A DNA stretch of 64,000 bases from UBA12202 sp002691725 (GCA_965660675.1 CBFIAU010000007.1:1-64000); one strand, 5' to 3'; counted from the first letter of the stretch, positions 1 through 7,874 are shown. Numbers and translations: made by a program. The notes: generated from the letters alone by a model not told the origin.

Positions 1-1
1 T

Positions 2-268
2 ATAATTCGGTTTAAACCCAAGCCCGAGCATTATGACCAATTTCTAGCAGATGTACTGGAAAACAATAAAGACAAAGACCCAAACACACGTTTTGCCGTA
101 AAGGCCGGTGATGAAGTCATAGTAGTAGCGATAAGGGCTGCTGATGGCTTTGAGGAACGCGCAAAAGAACGTGTAGTAAATTGGTTGGATGAACGGCGTC
201 CAATGTTGCAGGAGTACGACCCTGCAAACAGACATACAATCCCGCTTACTGGGGATTTGGTAGAGTAA
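2..268 (+). CDS. small conserved protein, copy A (5' end outside window)
   Basis: This is an open frame running in from the window edge and ending in TAA at 266-268, with 88 residues visible. It opens with the hydrophobic/basic run IIRFKPKPEHYDQFL, followed by alternating strand- and helix-like stretches. The size and pattern suggest a small ferredoxin-like (dimeric alpha/beta barrel) protein, but I do not recognise the family. A second copy lies at 8802-9129, and the two are clearly alike at DNA level. Function is unknown. Confidence 0.6.
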   Translation: MIRFKPKPEHYDQFLADVLENNKDKDPNTRFAVKAGDEVIVVAIRAADGFEERAKERVVNWLDERRPMLQEYDPANRHTIPLTGDLVE

Positions 269-274
269 AGTGAA

Positions 275-299
275 AAGCCCCATCTTGTATATGGGGCTT
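275..299. terminator. hairpin between convergent genes
   Basis: AAGCCCCAT (275-283) pairs perfectly with ATGGGGCTT (291-299) around a 7-nt loop. Read on the minus strand the hairpin is followed by a short T-rich run (CTTTTCACTTT). It therefore probably terminates the minus-strand gene ending at 378 and perhaps also the plus-strand gene ending at 268. Confidence 0.6.
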
Positions 300-377
300 A
301 ACCATCTCAAAAATTTCAGATTTTATCGTAGAGGATATTCATTATGAGGTTATTGCGGTATGAAAATTAAAACCGCT

Positions 378-638
378 TTATTCATTCTCTATGATTGTAA
401 GCGTATACATTTCATGCTCTAAACCGAGTGCGGGGGCTATTTCCGCAATCCGCTCACCCATGACTTTTTCCATTTGTTCAGGGTTAGTAATAGTTGCTTT
501 TATCATTGCTGTATTATTATCTACTTTTCCAACCAAATCATCTTTCATAAACGTTTTTCTTAATTCTAAATCGCCATCGTAAATAGCTTTCCATTCATCA
601 TAGCTACTTGTAAATTTTGCTATTACTAACATTTCCAT
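378..638 (-). CDS. small DUF3764-like protein
   Basis: An 86-residue protein starting MEMLVIAKFTSSYDEW. Upstream in-frame ATGs exist at 650 and further out, but GGAG lies 6 nt before the ATG at 638, which is why this start was chosen. The alternation of beta-strand and helix and the FxxxxDEW motif resemble small DUF3764 / ABM-like dimeric alpha/beta barrel proteins. The protein at 37558-37881 looks similar (FDTWKAMV). Such proteins are usually cytoplasmic and their substrates are mostly unknown. It stands alone, with a hairpin just beyond its 3' end. Confidence 0.6.
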   Translation of the reverse strand: MEMLVIAKFTSSYDEWKAIYDGDLELRKTFMKDDLVGKVDNNTAMIKATITNPEQMEKVMGERIAEIAPALGLEHEMYTLTIIENE

Positions 639-912
639 AATTTTCTCCATTGTTCGTTTAAAATTATAAATTATAGGAATTGTATTACAAAATTGTGTCT
701 GCACTCACACTAGAAAAAAACACACTTGCGTGCGGCATTGCAGAGAATGAAAACTACAAATATTCCAATATTCCTGACCTAGGGTAAAAATAATAATATT
801 ACATAGGCAAAATGTACATACCTACGCGCGGCAATACATGAATTTGAACATTATAAAGACTTAATTCAGAATATATATATATTAGCTTTGCACTGATTAA
901 GAAGCTATAACT

Positions 913-1083
913 TTGAACAGAACGCTTATATATATACTGACTTATTTTGGACTAGTTTTTTCTAATTTAAGAACAGATTTTCTTACATTATTAATGGTAG
1001 CAATCATTTGCATAGGACTACTTGTATTAGCGTGTAGCAACTTAATTAAGTTTACTACTTATGCTTTTAAAAAGACAAAATAA
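913..1083 (+). CDS. possible small membrane protein (TTG start)
   Basis: A 56-codon frame begins at TTG 913 and ends in TAA at 1081-1083. It contains two hydrophobic segments, about residues 4-18 and 25-44, and a lysine-rich C-terminus (YAFKKTK), the pattern of a small two-span membrane protein. There is no convincing ribosome binding site. It converges on the DUF2182 gene and ends 4 nt before it. It could equally be a chance frame in AT-rich DNA. Confidence 0.25.
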   Translation: MNRTLIYILTYFGLVFSNLRTDFLTLLMVAIICIGLLVLACSNLIKFTTYAFKKTK

Positions 1084-1087
1084 ACAT

Positions 1088-1945
1088 TCAGAATAATTGA
1101 TCATAAAAGAACAGCGAAAAAACTCCTAAAGCTATGGCAGTGATCCCTATATTTCTGGTGTGTCTTTCAACAACGCTTGAATTGGTTTCGATATACATCA
1201 GAATTGTTAACCCGGCCATGGCAACAACATTCATCAAACCAAAAGCAAACATGCTGAGCATCAGTGGGCAACAGCCTATAACACAAGTCATGCCGTATTG
1301 CGTCCCGTATTTCCATGCCATGCCATGACCAAATGATGAATTGATAGCCCTGTCAATAACCCGTTTGCGGTTAATACATGCCGCCGCCTTGACTTGGGTA
1401 AATTGATAAATTCCTATCGTGAAGAAAATAACCGCTGAAAACCAATGTGATGATATAACCATCTGGTTATTAAGATACCCGCCCGCATAAAGAAGATATT
1501 GCAAAGATACCCCAACCACACAGCACAATGCCCATACCGCCAGATAGCCAAACAGAAATCCCCATGCTGATTTGGCTACTGGTCGTTTTGACATCAGAAA
1601 AGGCAAAAGGCTTGGCACCATCATTGCAAGCACCATGCTAAACCACATCGAGAAAGCACTTAGCCCACTGTTAATTGTCCACATTTCATCAAACGTGGTA
1701 CAGATAGGAAGGTTAGCAAGAAATAAATAAGAGTTATCTTTTAAATAGATATTGAAGACATCAAAAATCCCCATACCGGGGCCAAAATGGCCATAGCCTG
1801 CATCATGATTGAGATTCAACAGATGAAATATGGTATATGTCCAACCCATAGTCACAACAGCCATAATCAGCCATATCGGTTCTATGGCAAAACCTGAATA
1901 GGCAATTTTCTTTTCCGGTACCTGTTTTTTCAGTATTGGCCTCAT
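1088..1945 (-). CDS. DUF2182 integral membrane protein (putative metal-binding)
   Basis: 285 residues with several hydrophobic spans across roughly residues 25-45, 98-118, 128-155, 168-185, 225-250 and 265-282. The signature CVIGCCPLMLSMFAFG at 221-236, followed by MNVVAMAGL, and the QVKAAACINR stretch near 184-193 are typical of DUF2182, predicted metal-binding membrane proteins. Its ATG overlaps the stop of the ferredoxin gene by 4 nt (ATGA, 1942-1945), so the two are translationally coupled. Lying downstream of a methanethiol oxidase, it may take part in metal (copper) supply or in maturation of that enzyme. The family is clear but the role is inference. Confidence 0.8.
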   Translation of the reverse strand: MRPILKKQVPEKKIAYSGFAIEPIWLIMAVVTMGWTYTIFHLLNLNHDAGYGHFGPGMGIFDVFNIYLKDNSYLFLANLPICTTFDEMWTINSGLSAFSMWFSMVLAMMVPSLLPFLMSKRPVAKSAWGFLFGYLAVWALCCVVGVSLQYLLYAGGYLNNQMVISSHWFSAVIFFTIGIYQFTQVKAAACINRKRVIDRAINSSFGHGMAWKYGTQYGMTCVIGCCPLMLSMFAFGLMNVVAMAGLTILMYIETNSSVVERHTRNIGITAIALGVFSLFFYDQLF

Positions 1946-2319
1946 CTTTTCTTCACCTCTTTCAGAAGCTCAACTGCTTTGGCTTGAGCAAATGGATTTT
2001 GATAAAGAGAATGATGGCTTTCCACACCAACTTCAAATACACATTCTTCTTTAGGGCGGGCAACGCATAAAAGAACATAGCCAGCTTGAGATTGCCGTTT
2101 ATTAAGCGCCGTAGCATTAGGTTGCCGGACTTTGCCAGATACCAGCCTAGCCGCGCAAGTGATGCAACCGCCATATCGGCAAGCAATCGGTAAAGCATGT
2201 CCTGCAGCATTGAACACATCAAAAATCGGCTCTTGTTCTCCGACCATAAGCGACGCATTCTCTCTGTTTTGCAAAGTGACCTTATGCGTTTTTTGAGGCA
2301 TGGTTTTGGATGAAGACAT
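1942..2319 (-). CDS. plant-type [2Fe-2S] ferredoxin (module 1)
   Basis: 125 residues. Cysteines at 47, 52, 55 and 85 give the C-x4-C-x2-C-xn-C pattern (CRYGGCITC then VLLCVA) of plant/vertebrate-type [2Fe-2S] ferredoxins. It would carry electrons in the cytoplasm. It follows the methanethiol oxidase gene and is coupled by an ATGA overlap to the DUF2182 gene. An intrinsic-terminator-like hairpin separates it from mtoX. A paralogue with the same cysteine spacing sits next to the second mtoX at 40449-40847. No clear Shine-Dalgarno precedes the ATG at 2319; an in-frame ATG at 2301 is the alternative start. Confidence 0.85.
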   Translation of the reverse strand: MSSSKTMPQKTHKVTLQNRENASLMVGEQEPIFDVFNAAGHALPIACRYGGCITCAARLVSGKVRQPNATALNKRQSQAGYVLLCVARPKEECVFEVGVESHHSLYQNPFAQAKAVELLKEVKKR

Positions 2320-2326
2320 CTTACAT

Positions 2327-2362
2327 AAAAAGGAGCCTATTCACACAGAACAAGCTCCTTTT
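2327..2362 (-). terminator. intrinsic terminator after mtoX copy 1
   Basis: On the minus strand AAAAGGAGC and GCTCCTTTT form a 9-bp stem with a 17-nt loop, followed directly by a T run (CTTTTTATG). It starts 6 nt after the mtoX stop codon and lies before the ferredoxin gene. It probably acts as a partial terminator that makes mtoX mRNA more abundant than the downstream genes. Confidence 0.7.
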
Positions 2363-2367
2363 ATTCC

Positions 2368-3735
2368 TCAAACCCAGATATCCGATGAACAATCACCACC
2401 TGGATACCTTGTTTCATGCGCACGCGCTGGGCCATGTGGCTCATTGCCAAAATCGACCATGAAATCTTCACGGATGGTCATGCCACCGTTCTCAACATCA
2501 CAATCTACAATTAGCATGACGCCGCCAGTGTCTTTCATAGCCGGATAGAACTGATTATCCCATGTCGAGAATAGCGACGTTGTGACAAATAATCTTTTGC
2601 CATCAAGAGACAGCTGAATCATTTGCGGTGCTCCGTTGACAGCACGACCATTTACTTCTGGAGCTTTGCCAAGCAATCCACCAATCCAGACCTGACCAGT
2701 CAATTTCGGGTTTGACGGATCTGAAATATCATACTGCCGCAAATCCCCGTGTAGCCAGTTGGAAAAATACAGATATTTATCATCCATTGAAACCAGAATA
2801 TCTGTGATCAGACCCGGCATCGGGACAGGAAAATCTTCAACATCGATATTATCGACATCAATGATTTTTTCAATCTGCAACTCGCCAGCATCATCCTTAT
2901 ACCAATGGAAAATATTTGAGCTTAGCGTAGCACCAACAAATCCATGAGTACTGTCCGGATTATGATGAAATCGTGCTTCGAGAGGTATCAGGCCCTCAGC
3001 ACCAAGATTGACTGATTTTTCGATTGAACGGTTTTCAAAATCCCAGAAATGGATATGCTGACCATATTTACCATTAGCAACATCTTCGAGATCAAAGCCA
3101 GGCAGAAAAGTATTTGGCGCTGCCCATTCGGTAGAAACCATCATATTGTGGCGTGGCTGATACCAGAAATCGTAGCTAAAATTCATACCAGTTGTATCAG
3201 TTTCCCAACGCCCTATAATATTGAAGTCCTTATCAAGATGCAAATAACCACCAGGGGCGTCACCATTTGCATCACCCAGCATCGAAACAATAATATCAGC
3301 GCCTAGACAATGCACTGTATGTGGAGCAGACAAATTGGTTTTCTGCTTAATTTCTTCACCATCAATTGTTTTAAACAGGGTAGGTTTTCGTGGGTCAGTA
3401 GCAGTATCAACGATATAAAAATTAGATGTCCGCACACCCGGAATAATTAAATAGCGTCTTTCCATATTGCCATCGTTATTGCATGATGAACAAGCATTCC
3501 ATCCCATGTGATGCAATTCATCACCAACCACGCCTACTTCTGTTCTATGAATAATTTGGTTATAGGTCGGACTATTTTCATCCACATCAATGGTTGCTAG
3601 ATAATCCGGTTTTTCGATACCAGTTCCTGTATAAATACAGATAGTATAAACAATATTTTCACGTGGCGCTTTTATAGCTTCCTGCGGTGACGCATATCCT
3701 GGACCCGCACAACAATTTCCGTTAGCTTCTGACAT
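2368..3735 (-). CDS. mtoX: methanethiol oxidase / SBP56 selenium-binding family (copy 1)
   Basis: 455 residues, full length for the SBP56/SELENBP1 family. Family hallmarks are GPGYASP near the start, DELHHMGWNACSSC at 72-85, YDFWYQPRHN, NPDSTHGF, GDLRQYDISDP, LFSTWDNQFYP and the C-terminal GGDCSSDIWV. Bacterial members (MtoX) oxidise methanethiol to formaldehyde, H2S and H2O2 and are reported to use copper. GGGAG sits 7 nt before the ATG. It diverges from sqr, whose product would consume the sulfide formed. No signal peptide is evident. The copy at 40844-42193 is about two-thirds identical by eye. Enzyme assignment follows family knowledge; the substrate is inferred. Confidence 0.85.
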   Translation of the reverse strand: MSEANGNCCAGPGYASPQEAIKAPRENIVYTICIYTGTGIEKPDYLATIDVDENSPTYNQIIHRTEVGVVGDELHHMGWNACSSCNNDGNMERRYLIIPGVRTSNFYIVDTATDPRKPTLFKTIDGEEIKQKTNLSAPHTVHCLGADIIVSMLGDANGDAPGGYLHLDKDFNIIGRWETDTTGMNFSYDFWYQPRHNMMVSTEWAAPNTFLPGFDLEDVANGKYGQHIHFWDFENRSIEKSVNLGAEGLIPLEARFHHNPDSTHGFVGATLSSNIFHWYKDDAGELQIEKIIDVDNIDVEDFPVPMPGLITDILVSMDDKYLYFSNWLHGDLRQYDISDPSNPKLTGQVWIGGLLGKAPEVNGRAVNGAPQMIQLSLDGKRLFVTTSLFSTWDNQFYPAMKDTGGVMLIVDCDVENGGMTIREDFMVDFGNEPHGPARAHETRYPGGDCSSDIWV

Positions 3736-3965
3736 TTACTTCTCCCTTTCTTTGTAACTCTTCATGTCTTGTCTTTGTATAAGATGTTTTTATAAAGACA
3801 ATTAGGTAATTTAATTATTCTAAAGTTTTATTTGTTATAATATTTTAATTAAATTAAGATAATATTGATTATTAATTGATAACATCGTCAAGTAAAAAAT
3901 AATTTAATTTCTTGGTATATAATCAATTTCTAATTTTAATTAGAAACTAAAAAGGGGGTTATTCA
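3736..3965. promoter_or_regulatory. divergent mtoX / sqr promoter region with palindromic operator
   Basis: This very AT-rich spacer separates two divergent genes. It holds a perfect 8-bp inverted repeat, TTTCTAAT-N4-ATTAGAAA, at 3927-3946. The repeat lies just downstream of a consensus -10 box (TATAAT at 3918-3923) and just upstream of the sqr ribosome binding site (AGGGGG). That position suits a repressor blocking sqr transcription. The cognate regulator is not identifiable here. Confidence 0.55.
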
Positions 3966-5186
3966 GTGTCTAAATCACATCAAATTCTCATCATTGGTGG
4001 CGGTGCCGCAGGATTAGCAACGGCAACTAGCTTGAGAAAAAGGAGCTCATCACTTGATATTGCTGTCATTGAACCAGCTAAAAAACATTACTACCAGCCA
4101 GGATGGACTATGGTTGGCGCAGGCGTATTCAAAAAAGAAGATACATGCCGAGATATGGATGCCGTATGGCCATCACATATTACCCGCGTCAAAGACGAGG
4201 TTATCAAAATTGACCCAAAGAAAAATGAAGTAGCTTTGAGCAACAAATCAAAAATCAGTTATGAAATTCTCATCGTTGCGCCCGGACTAAAACTGGACTG
4301 GGATGCTATTGAAGGATTAAAAGATGCGCTAGGCAGCAATGGCGTTACGTCCAACTATAGCTATGATCTGGCGTCTTACACATGGGAACTTGTCCAAAGC
4401 ATGAAAGGAAAAGAAGCCATTTTTACGCAACCGGGAATGCCCATTAAATGTGCAGGCGCTCCGCAGAAAGCAATGTATCTATCTTGTGATCACTGGCAAA
4501 AAACCGGTCAGCTCGCTGATATGAATGTTTCATTCTGTAACGCCGGCCCCGTTCTTTTTGGATGTGCTACTTATGTGCCGCCATTGATGAAATATGTTGA
4601 CCGGTACGGCATCAACCTAGATTTTGGCCATAACCTGATCAAAATTGACGGCACTACAAAAAAAGCATGGTTTAAAGTGACAAACGAGGGCAAAGAGCCA
4701 AAAACCATCACCCGCAACTTTGACATGATTCATGTCTGCCCTCCACAACGCGCCCCTGATTTCATCATGAATAGTCCAATTGCAAATGAAGGCGGCTGGG
4801 TAGATGTTAATCCCGAAACGCTCCAGCATAATCATTTCTCCAATATCTTTGCGCTGGGTGATGTGACATCAACGTCAAACGCAAAAACCGTGGCGGCGGC
4901 AAGAAAACAGGCACCTATTGTGGCAGGTAATGTTATCGCTTATCTTGCCGGTAAGGATGTGAACCCATTATATGATGGATATGGCTCTTGCCCTTTAACA
5001 GTTGAAAAGGGGAAAATTATTCTAGCTGAGTTTGGTTATGGCGGCAAAATCATGCCAACATTCCCATGGGACTCCACCAAGGCCAGACGATCCGCGTGGA
5101 TACTGAAAAAAATGATACTGCCAAAAGTATATTGGGGAGCCATGCTAAAGGGTCGTGAATGGCTGACAAAAACGACAAAGGCTTAA
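3966..5186 (+). CDS. sqr: sulfide:quinone oxidoreductase
   Basis: 406 residues, a FAD-dependent flavoprotein of the disulfide reductase superfamily. It oxidises sulfide to sulfane sulfur and passes electrons to quinone at the membrane surface. The FAD dinucleotide-binding motif GGGAAG is at 11-16 and the second FAD motif ALGDV at 296-300. The likely redox cysteines are C162 (KCAGAPQKAMY) and C342 (GSCPLTV), a spacing typical of type II SQR. The C-terminus is basic and amphipathic, as expected for monotopic membrane attachment. The start is GTG with AGGGGG upstream. It lies divergent from mtoX, matching a methanethiol to sulfide to sulfane sulfur route. Confidence 0.85.
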   Translation: MSKSHQILIIGGGAAGLATATSLRKRSSSLDIAVIEPAKKHYYQPGWTMVGAGVFKKEDTCRDMDAVWPSHITRVKDEVIKIDPKKNEVALSNKSKISYEILIVAPGLKLDWDAIEGLKDALGSNGVTSNYSYDLASYTWELVQSMKGKEAIFTQPGMPIKCAGAPQKAMYLSCDHWQKTGQLADMNVSFCNAGPVLFGCATYVPPLMKYVDRYGINLDFGHNLIKIDGTTKKAWFKVTNEGKEPKTITRNFDMIHVCPPQRAPDFIMNSPIANEGGWVDVNPETLQHNHFSNIFALGDVTSTSNAKTVAAARKQAPIVAGNVIAYLAGKDVNPLYDGYGSCPLTVEKGKIILAEFGYGGKIMPTFPWDSTKARRSAWILKKMILPKVYWGAMLKGREWLTKTTKA

Positions 5187-5323
5187 CCAGTCCACTTTAG
5201 CAAAATCCAAAACTCTCAATTAGCTCCTCATATATTTCATATATATTCTGGTTTTTGAGGGTTTTTGAGCGTTCTGGGGCATTAGAACAATCACTTTATG
5301 TTGAATATTGGGGACTTGATTAC

Positions 5324-6148
5324 ATGGCAGAGATTGCTTTAAACGAATATAAACTTTCCTACAGTTTTAATGGCGTATCAAATGATGGCGAAAGCATTAA
5401 TCTATTGCTTGTTCACGGGGCTGGAGGGCAGGAACTTGATTGGCCTATGGCCTGGCGAAGCGTCAATGATCTTACTCGGTCGCTTGGATTGACACCAAAA
5501 GATCATGGCGGTGAACTGGATAATTATCCTATCTACTCGCTGGATTTGCCGGGGCATGGAAAATCCGGTGGCAATAGCCAGTCATCAGTTGAGGTTTATG
5601 CGGAGGTTATCAATGATTTCGTCACCGCTATGAATTTGAAAAATGTCTGTGTGATAGGACATTCCATGGGCGCATCGATTGCGCTTAACGCGGCATTAAA
5701 CAATTATAGCTGGCTTACGGCTATTGCCATGATTGGCGGTGCCAGCAAGATGATTGTAAGTGATGCTATTCTTGACGGCCTCCAAAATCACTTTGAGTCA
5801 ACCATTGAAAATATTGTTAAATATTCTTGGTACAAAGATACTGGCGCTTTTTTCAAACAAAAAGCGCAGCAGCGCATGCTTGAGGCTGGATCACAAGTTG
5901 TCCATGATGATTTTTATGCTTGTAGCACGTTTGATCTGACGGATAGACTGGCTGAAATTGATCTGCCAGTATTGGTAATTGCTTCTGATTATGATCGCAT
6001 GGTACCGCTAAAAGTAAGTCAGCATATGGCTGATCAGCTCAGACAGTCGACTTTTGTTGCGCTGGAAAATTGCGGCCATTTTCAGCACATTGAGCAAACA
6101 AGCCGGGTCGCAAAAGAATTGGCCGCGTTTCTCAATAAGCTGAATTAA
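5324..6148 (+). CDS. alpha/beta hydrolase
   Basis: 274 residues from the ATG at 5324, which has GGGGA about 7 nt upstream; the in-frame TTG at 5255 adds an implausible leader. The fold is recognisable from LLVHGAGG (oxyanion region, residues 28-35), the nucleophile elbow GHSMGAS with Ser114, an acid near ASDYDRMV and the histidine in NCGHFQHIE. The substrate cannot be told; esterase, lactonase or thioesterase all fit. It follows sqr by 137 nt in the same direction, so a role in the sulfur cluster is possible but unproven. Confidence 0.75.
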   Translation: MAEIALNEYKLSYSFNGVSNDGESINLLLVHGAGGQELDWPMAWRSVNDLTRSLGLTPKDHGGELDNYPIYSLDLPGHGKSGGNSQSSVEVYAEVINDFVTAMNLKNVCVIGHSMGASIALNAALNNYSWLTAIAMIGGASKMIVSDAILDGLQNHFESTIENIVKYSWYKDTGAFFKQKAQQRMLEAGSQVVHDDFYACSTFDLTDRLAEIDLPVLVIASDYDRMVPLKVSQHMADQLRQSTFVALENCGHFQHIEQTSRVAKELAAFLNKLN

Positions 6149-6415
6149 TTGCCACGCTTTCATAAATCCAGTTTATAATGATACAGTAAAAAACAGTAAG
6201 ATAAACTCTTACCTTTAATTAATATCAAGGATTTATGAGTTGCCATGCATTATGCGGTGGCCGACTATTTGATTGGAATAAATTCACGCTCTATCTGCCG
6301 AAGCTCTTTTTTGATTGCCCTGCCTTTAGTCGTATCCTCACGTCTCTTATCTAACTTGTTCTTGGTATATCTCCCATACTGGAAATTAGCCTCAGAGTTT
6401 TGGGCACAACCTTTC

Positions 6416-6470
6416 ACGGACCTTGGTTCAGGCAAGGTTGCAGGTAAGGTTTTGATAGTTGACCAATACG
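6416..6470 (+). repeat. dispersed repeat, copy A (partial)
   Basis: The core GGTTCAGGCAAGGTTGCAGG and the following GTAAGGTTTTGATAGTTGACC recur almost unchanged at 14893-14940 and in diverged form at 9903-9950. Only the 3' half of the longer repeat unit is present here. Confidence 0.75.
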
Positions 6471-6674
6471 CTGGTTGTGTCTTAGATAAGGAAAAAACTT
6501 ACACAAAAACTTCTCCCCATCTTTATAAACAAGCACCACAACAACTCCCCCCACTACCCCCAGCAGCACACACAAGCAATCCCAAGGAGTACTTTAGCGT
6601 CTATCTATCTGTTCTTGTGTCTTGGTGTATAGCTAGTAGGCAAGCTCATGCCTGTTGACAGAATTCACTGATAG

Positions 6675-6703
6675 GGTAACCTTAGGAAATCCTTAGGGTT
6701 GCC
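6675..6703 (+). other. inverted repeat / hairpin
   Basis: GGTAACCTTAGGA pairs with TCCTTAGGGTTGCC around a two-base loop, allowing one G-U pair and one bulge. It is a stable hairpin 150 nt before the next gene, either a terminator-like element or part of a structured leader. Confidence 0.5.
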
Positions 6704-6710
6704 ATGGAAT

Positions 6711-6768
6711 TGATGCTTGTAATAGGTGATGAAGCCAGCCCCTGGGCACCACTAACGCCAAAGCATCA
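6711..6768 (+). ncRNA. candidate structured leader RNA
   Basis: An 8-bp closing stem TGATGCTT / AAGCATCA (6711-6718 with 6761-6768) encloses GGTG / CACC (6725-6728 with 6747-6750). That stem in turn encloses CCAG / CTGG (6735-6738 with 6742-6745). This compact nested fold is followed at about 6792-6812 by a small hairpin (AGGAT..ATCCT) and then the ribosome binding site of the 6827 gene. I do not recognise a known riboswitch class. Confidence 0.35.
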
Positions 6769-6826
6769 CTTGTTATCCCATTGTATTTTTGAGGATTCGT
6801 CGCAGCGATCCTGAGGAGTTGGCGGA

Positions 6827-7129
6827 ATGGAAGGTTTGGCACCACTTTTTCTTATTCTTTCTTTAGCTATTGGTATAGCGCAACTCGTAATAGGTTTTAT
6901 GGGGATAGAGTTTTACATAGGAACAATAGGAGCTGTAATAGTTGTTGCTCTATGTTTTATGTTTAGGTTCACTTTGCCTCTAACTTTAGGAACTTTCTTT
7001 GGAGCGTTAGAGGTTTTAAACTGGCCTTGGTACTATGCACTTCTAATTACTGCACCTGGTCTTTTGTTAATGATACCTGCATTTATAAGTGTTGCTAGTT
7101 CTTCTGTAAGGTCAAAACAAAACTATTAA
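6827..7129 (+). CDS. small integral membrane protein
   Basis: 100 residues, almost entirely hydrophobic, with three to four predicted spans (about residues 4-24, 30-46, 48-62 and 66-88). It has a short polar C-terminus. AGGAG sits 9 nt before the ATG. No family is recognised. It is followed 8 nt later by another small membrane protein in the same direction, and the pair end at a clear terminator (7588-7610). The leader upstream is structured, so expression may be controlled at RNA level. Confidence 0.55.
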   Translation: MEGLAPLFLILSLAIGIAQLVIGFMGIEFYIGTIGAVIVVALCFMFRFTLPLTLGTFFGALEVLNWPWYYALLITAPGLLLMIPAFISVASSSVRSKQNY

Positions 7130-7137
7130 ATCAGTGT

Positions 7138-7434
7138 ATGGATAAAAAGTTAATATATATAGCAACAGCAGTATTGTGCATTATTGCAATATTTCCATTA
7201 CCTTATGGTTATTACACTTTCCTTAGGATTTCTGTTTCTATCGTAGGATGCATTGCAGCATTTGACTTAGTTAATAAGGGTAATCCAAAGTGGGTAATAT
7301 TTGCAGGAATAGTTATTTTATTTAACCCTCTCATTCCTATCCATCTATCTAGGGATGTATGGTTTTTCTTAGATTTAATTGTGGCTGGTCTTTTTGGAGG
7401 GCAGGTATTGATAAGTAGGCAAGAAGGTAAGTGA
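7138..7434 (+). CDS. small membrane protein, DUF6804-like
   Basis: 98 residues with three to four hydrophobic segments. The signatures LPYGYYTFLRI (about residues 21-31) and LFNPLIPIHLSRDVW (about 60-75) resemble the DUF6804 family of small membrane proteins of unknown function, which often travel on mobile DNA. It lies 8 nt after the preceding membrane gene and probably shares its transcript. The ribosome binding site is weak. Confidence 0.6.
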   Translation: MDKKLIYIATAVLCIIAIFPLPYGYYTFLRISVSIVGCIAAFDLVNKGNPKWVIFAGIVILFNPLIPIHLSRDVWFFLDLIVAGLFGGQVLISRQEGK

Positions 7435-7587
7435 TACCTCTGTAATGTTAGTTACGTGTTTAACCTGTTCCGTATTTTAATGCCATTTTCTTTAATGGTA
7501 CAGCTAAACTTTTTAACTCAGTTAAAAACTTTGGTTAAATATTCCCCAAATTATTCCGTTAATCCTTATGTAAGTTCCTCCCTAACT

Positions 7588-7610
7588 AAAGCCGCCAATG
7601 TGCGGCTTTT
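7588..7610 (+). terminator. rho-independent terminator
   Basis: AAAGCCGC and GCGGCTTT form an 8-bp stem with a 6-nt loop, followed by TTTTCTTTTG. It ends the two-gene membrane protein unit 150 nt after its last stop codon. Confidence 0.8.
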
Positions 7611-7673
7611 CTTTTGCCTCTCTATCAAGCAAATAATAACACGATTATCGCTACTATCAGTGTCTCCATCATA

Positions 7674-7874
7674 TCATATCTCCTTGTAGAGCGGCTTATC
7701 TGCTTCAACAGCAATGACATACCCATCACAGTCATCACACCAGCATTGTGGTGATGGCATAGGCAGCACATCGTCTACATCATCAATCAGGAATGACAAC
7801 CTGTTTATCCGCACCAACGATGTCTCAAACAGATTATATCCTTCACACTCGTAACACTTCCAACTGGTCATCAT
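7674..7874 (-). CDS. small zinc-ribbon-like protein
   Basis: 66 residues starting MMTSWKCYEC. The ATG at 7874 has AGGGA about 7 nt upstream; a longer upstream frame crosses a strong hairpin and is not credible. Two CxxC-type pairs (C7/C10 and C46/C49, plus C44) separated by an acidic linker suggest a zinc ribbon of the kind common in phage and plasmid accessory genes. The family is not recognised. It diverges from the 58-residue gene at 8091 across a long perfect hairpin. Confidence 0.5.
   Translation of the reverse strand: MMTSWKCYECEGYNLFETSLVRINRLSFLIDDVDDVLPMPSPQCWCDDCDGYVIAVEADKPLYKEI

Larger units (their letters stand above)
6149..6826. other. non-coding stretch with repeat and RNA-like elements
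   Basis: No convincing gene lies in this 680-nt stretch. It holds repeat copy A (6416-6470), a pyrimidine/C-rich tract (about 6530-6570), an inverted repeat (6675-6703) and a nested stem structure (6711-6768). An in-frame run of 137 codons at 6245-6658 crosses the repeat, is low in complexity and resembles no protein. Confidence 0.5.

Noticed and set aside
1962..2258. 98-codon frame inside the ferredoxin gene
   Set aside because: It is an out-of-frame shadow of the ferredoxin, whose cysteine motif is unmistakable.
5255..5323. TTG start for the alpha/beta hydrolase
   Set aside because: The leader has no family similarity and ATG 5324 has a ribosome binding site.
6245..6658. 137-codon plus-strand frame
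   Set aside because: It crosses repeat copy A, is low in complexity (proline/pyrimidine-rich tract) and has no ribosome binding site or domain.
6734..6750. Resemblance of CCCCTGGGCACC to the ZTP riboswitch CCGCCTGGGCA element
   Set aside because: The rest of the ZTP consensus is absent and the downstream gene is not a folate or purine gene.
6813..6835. GGAGTTGGCGGAATGG resembling a tRNA-Ser/Leu 5' end
   Set aside because: No anticodon or T-arm follows; the bases are the ribosome binding site and start of a membrane protein gene.
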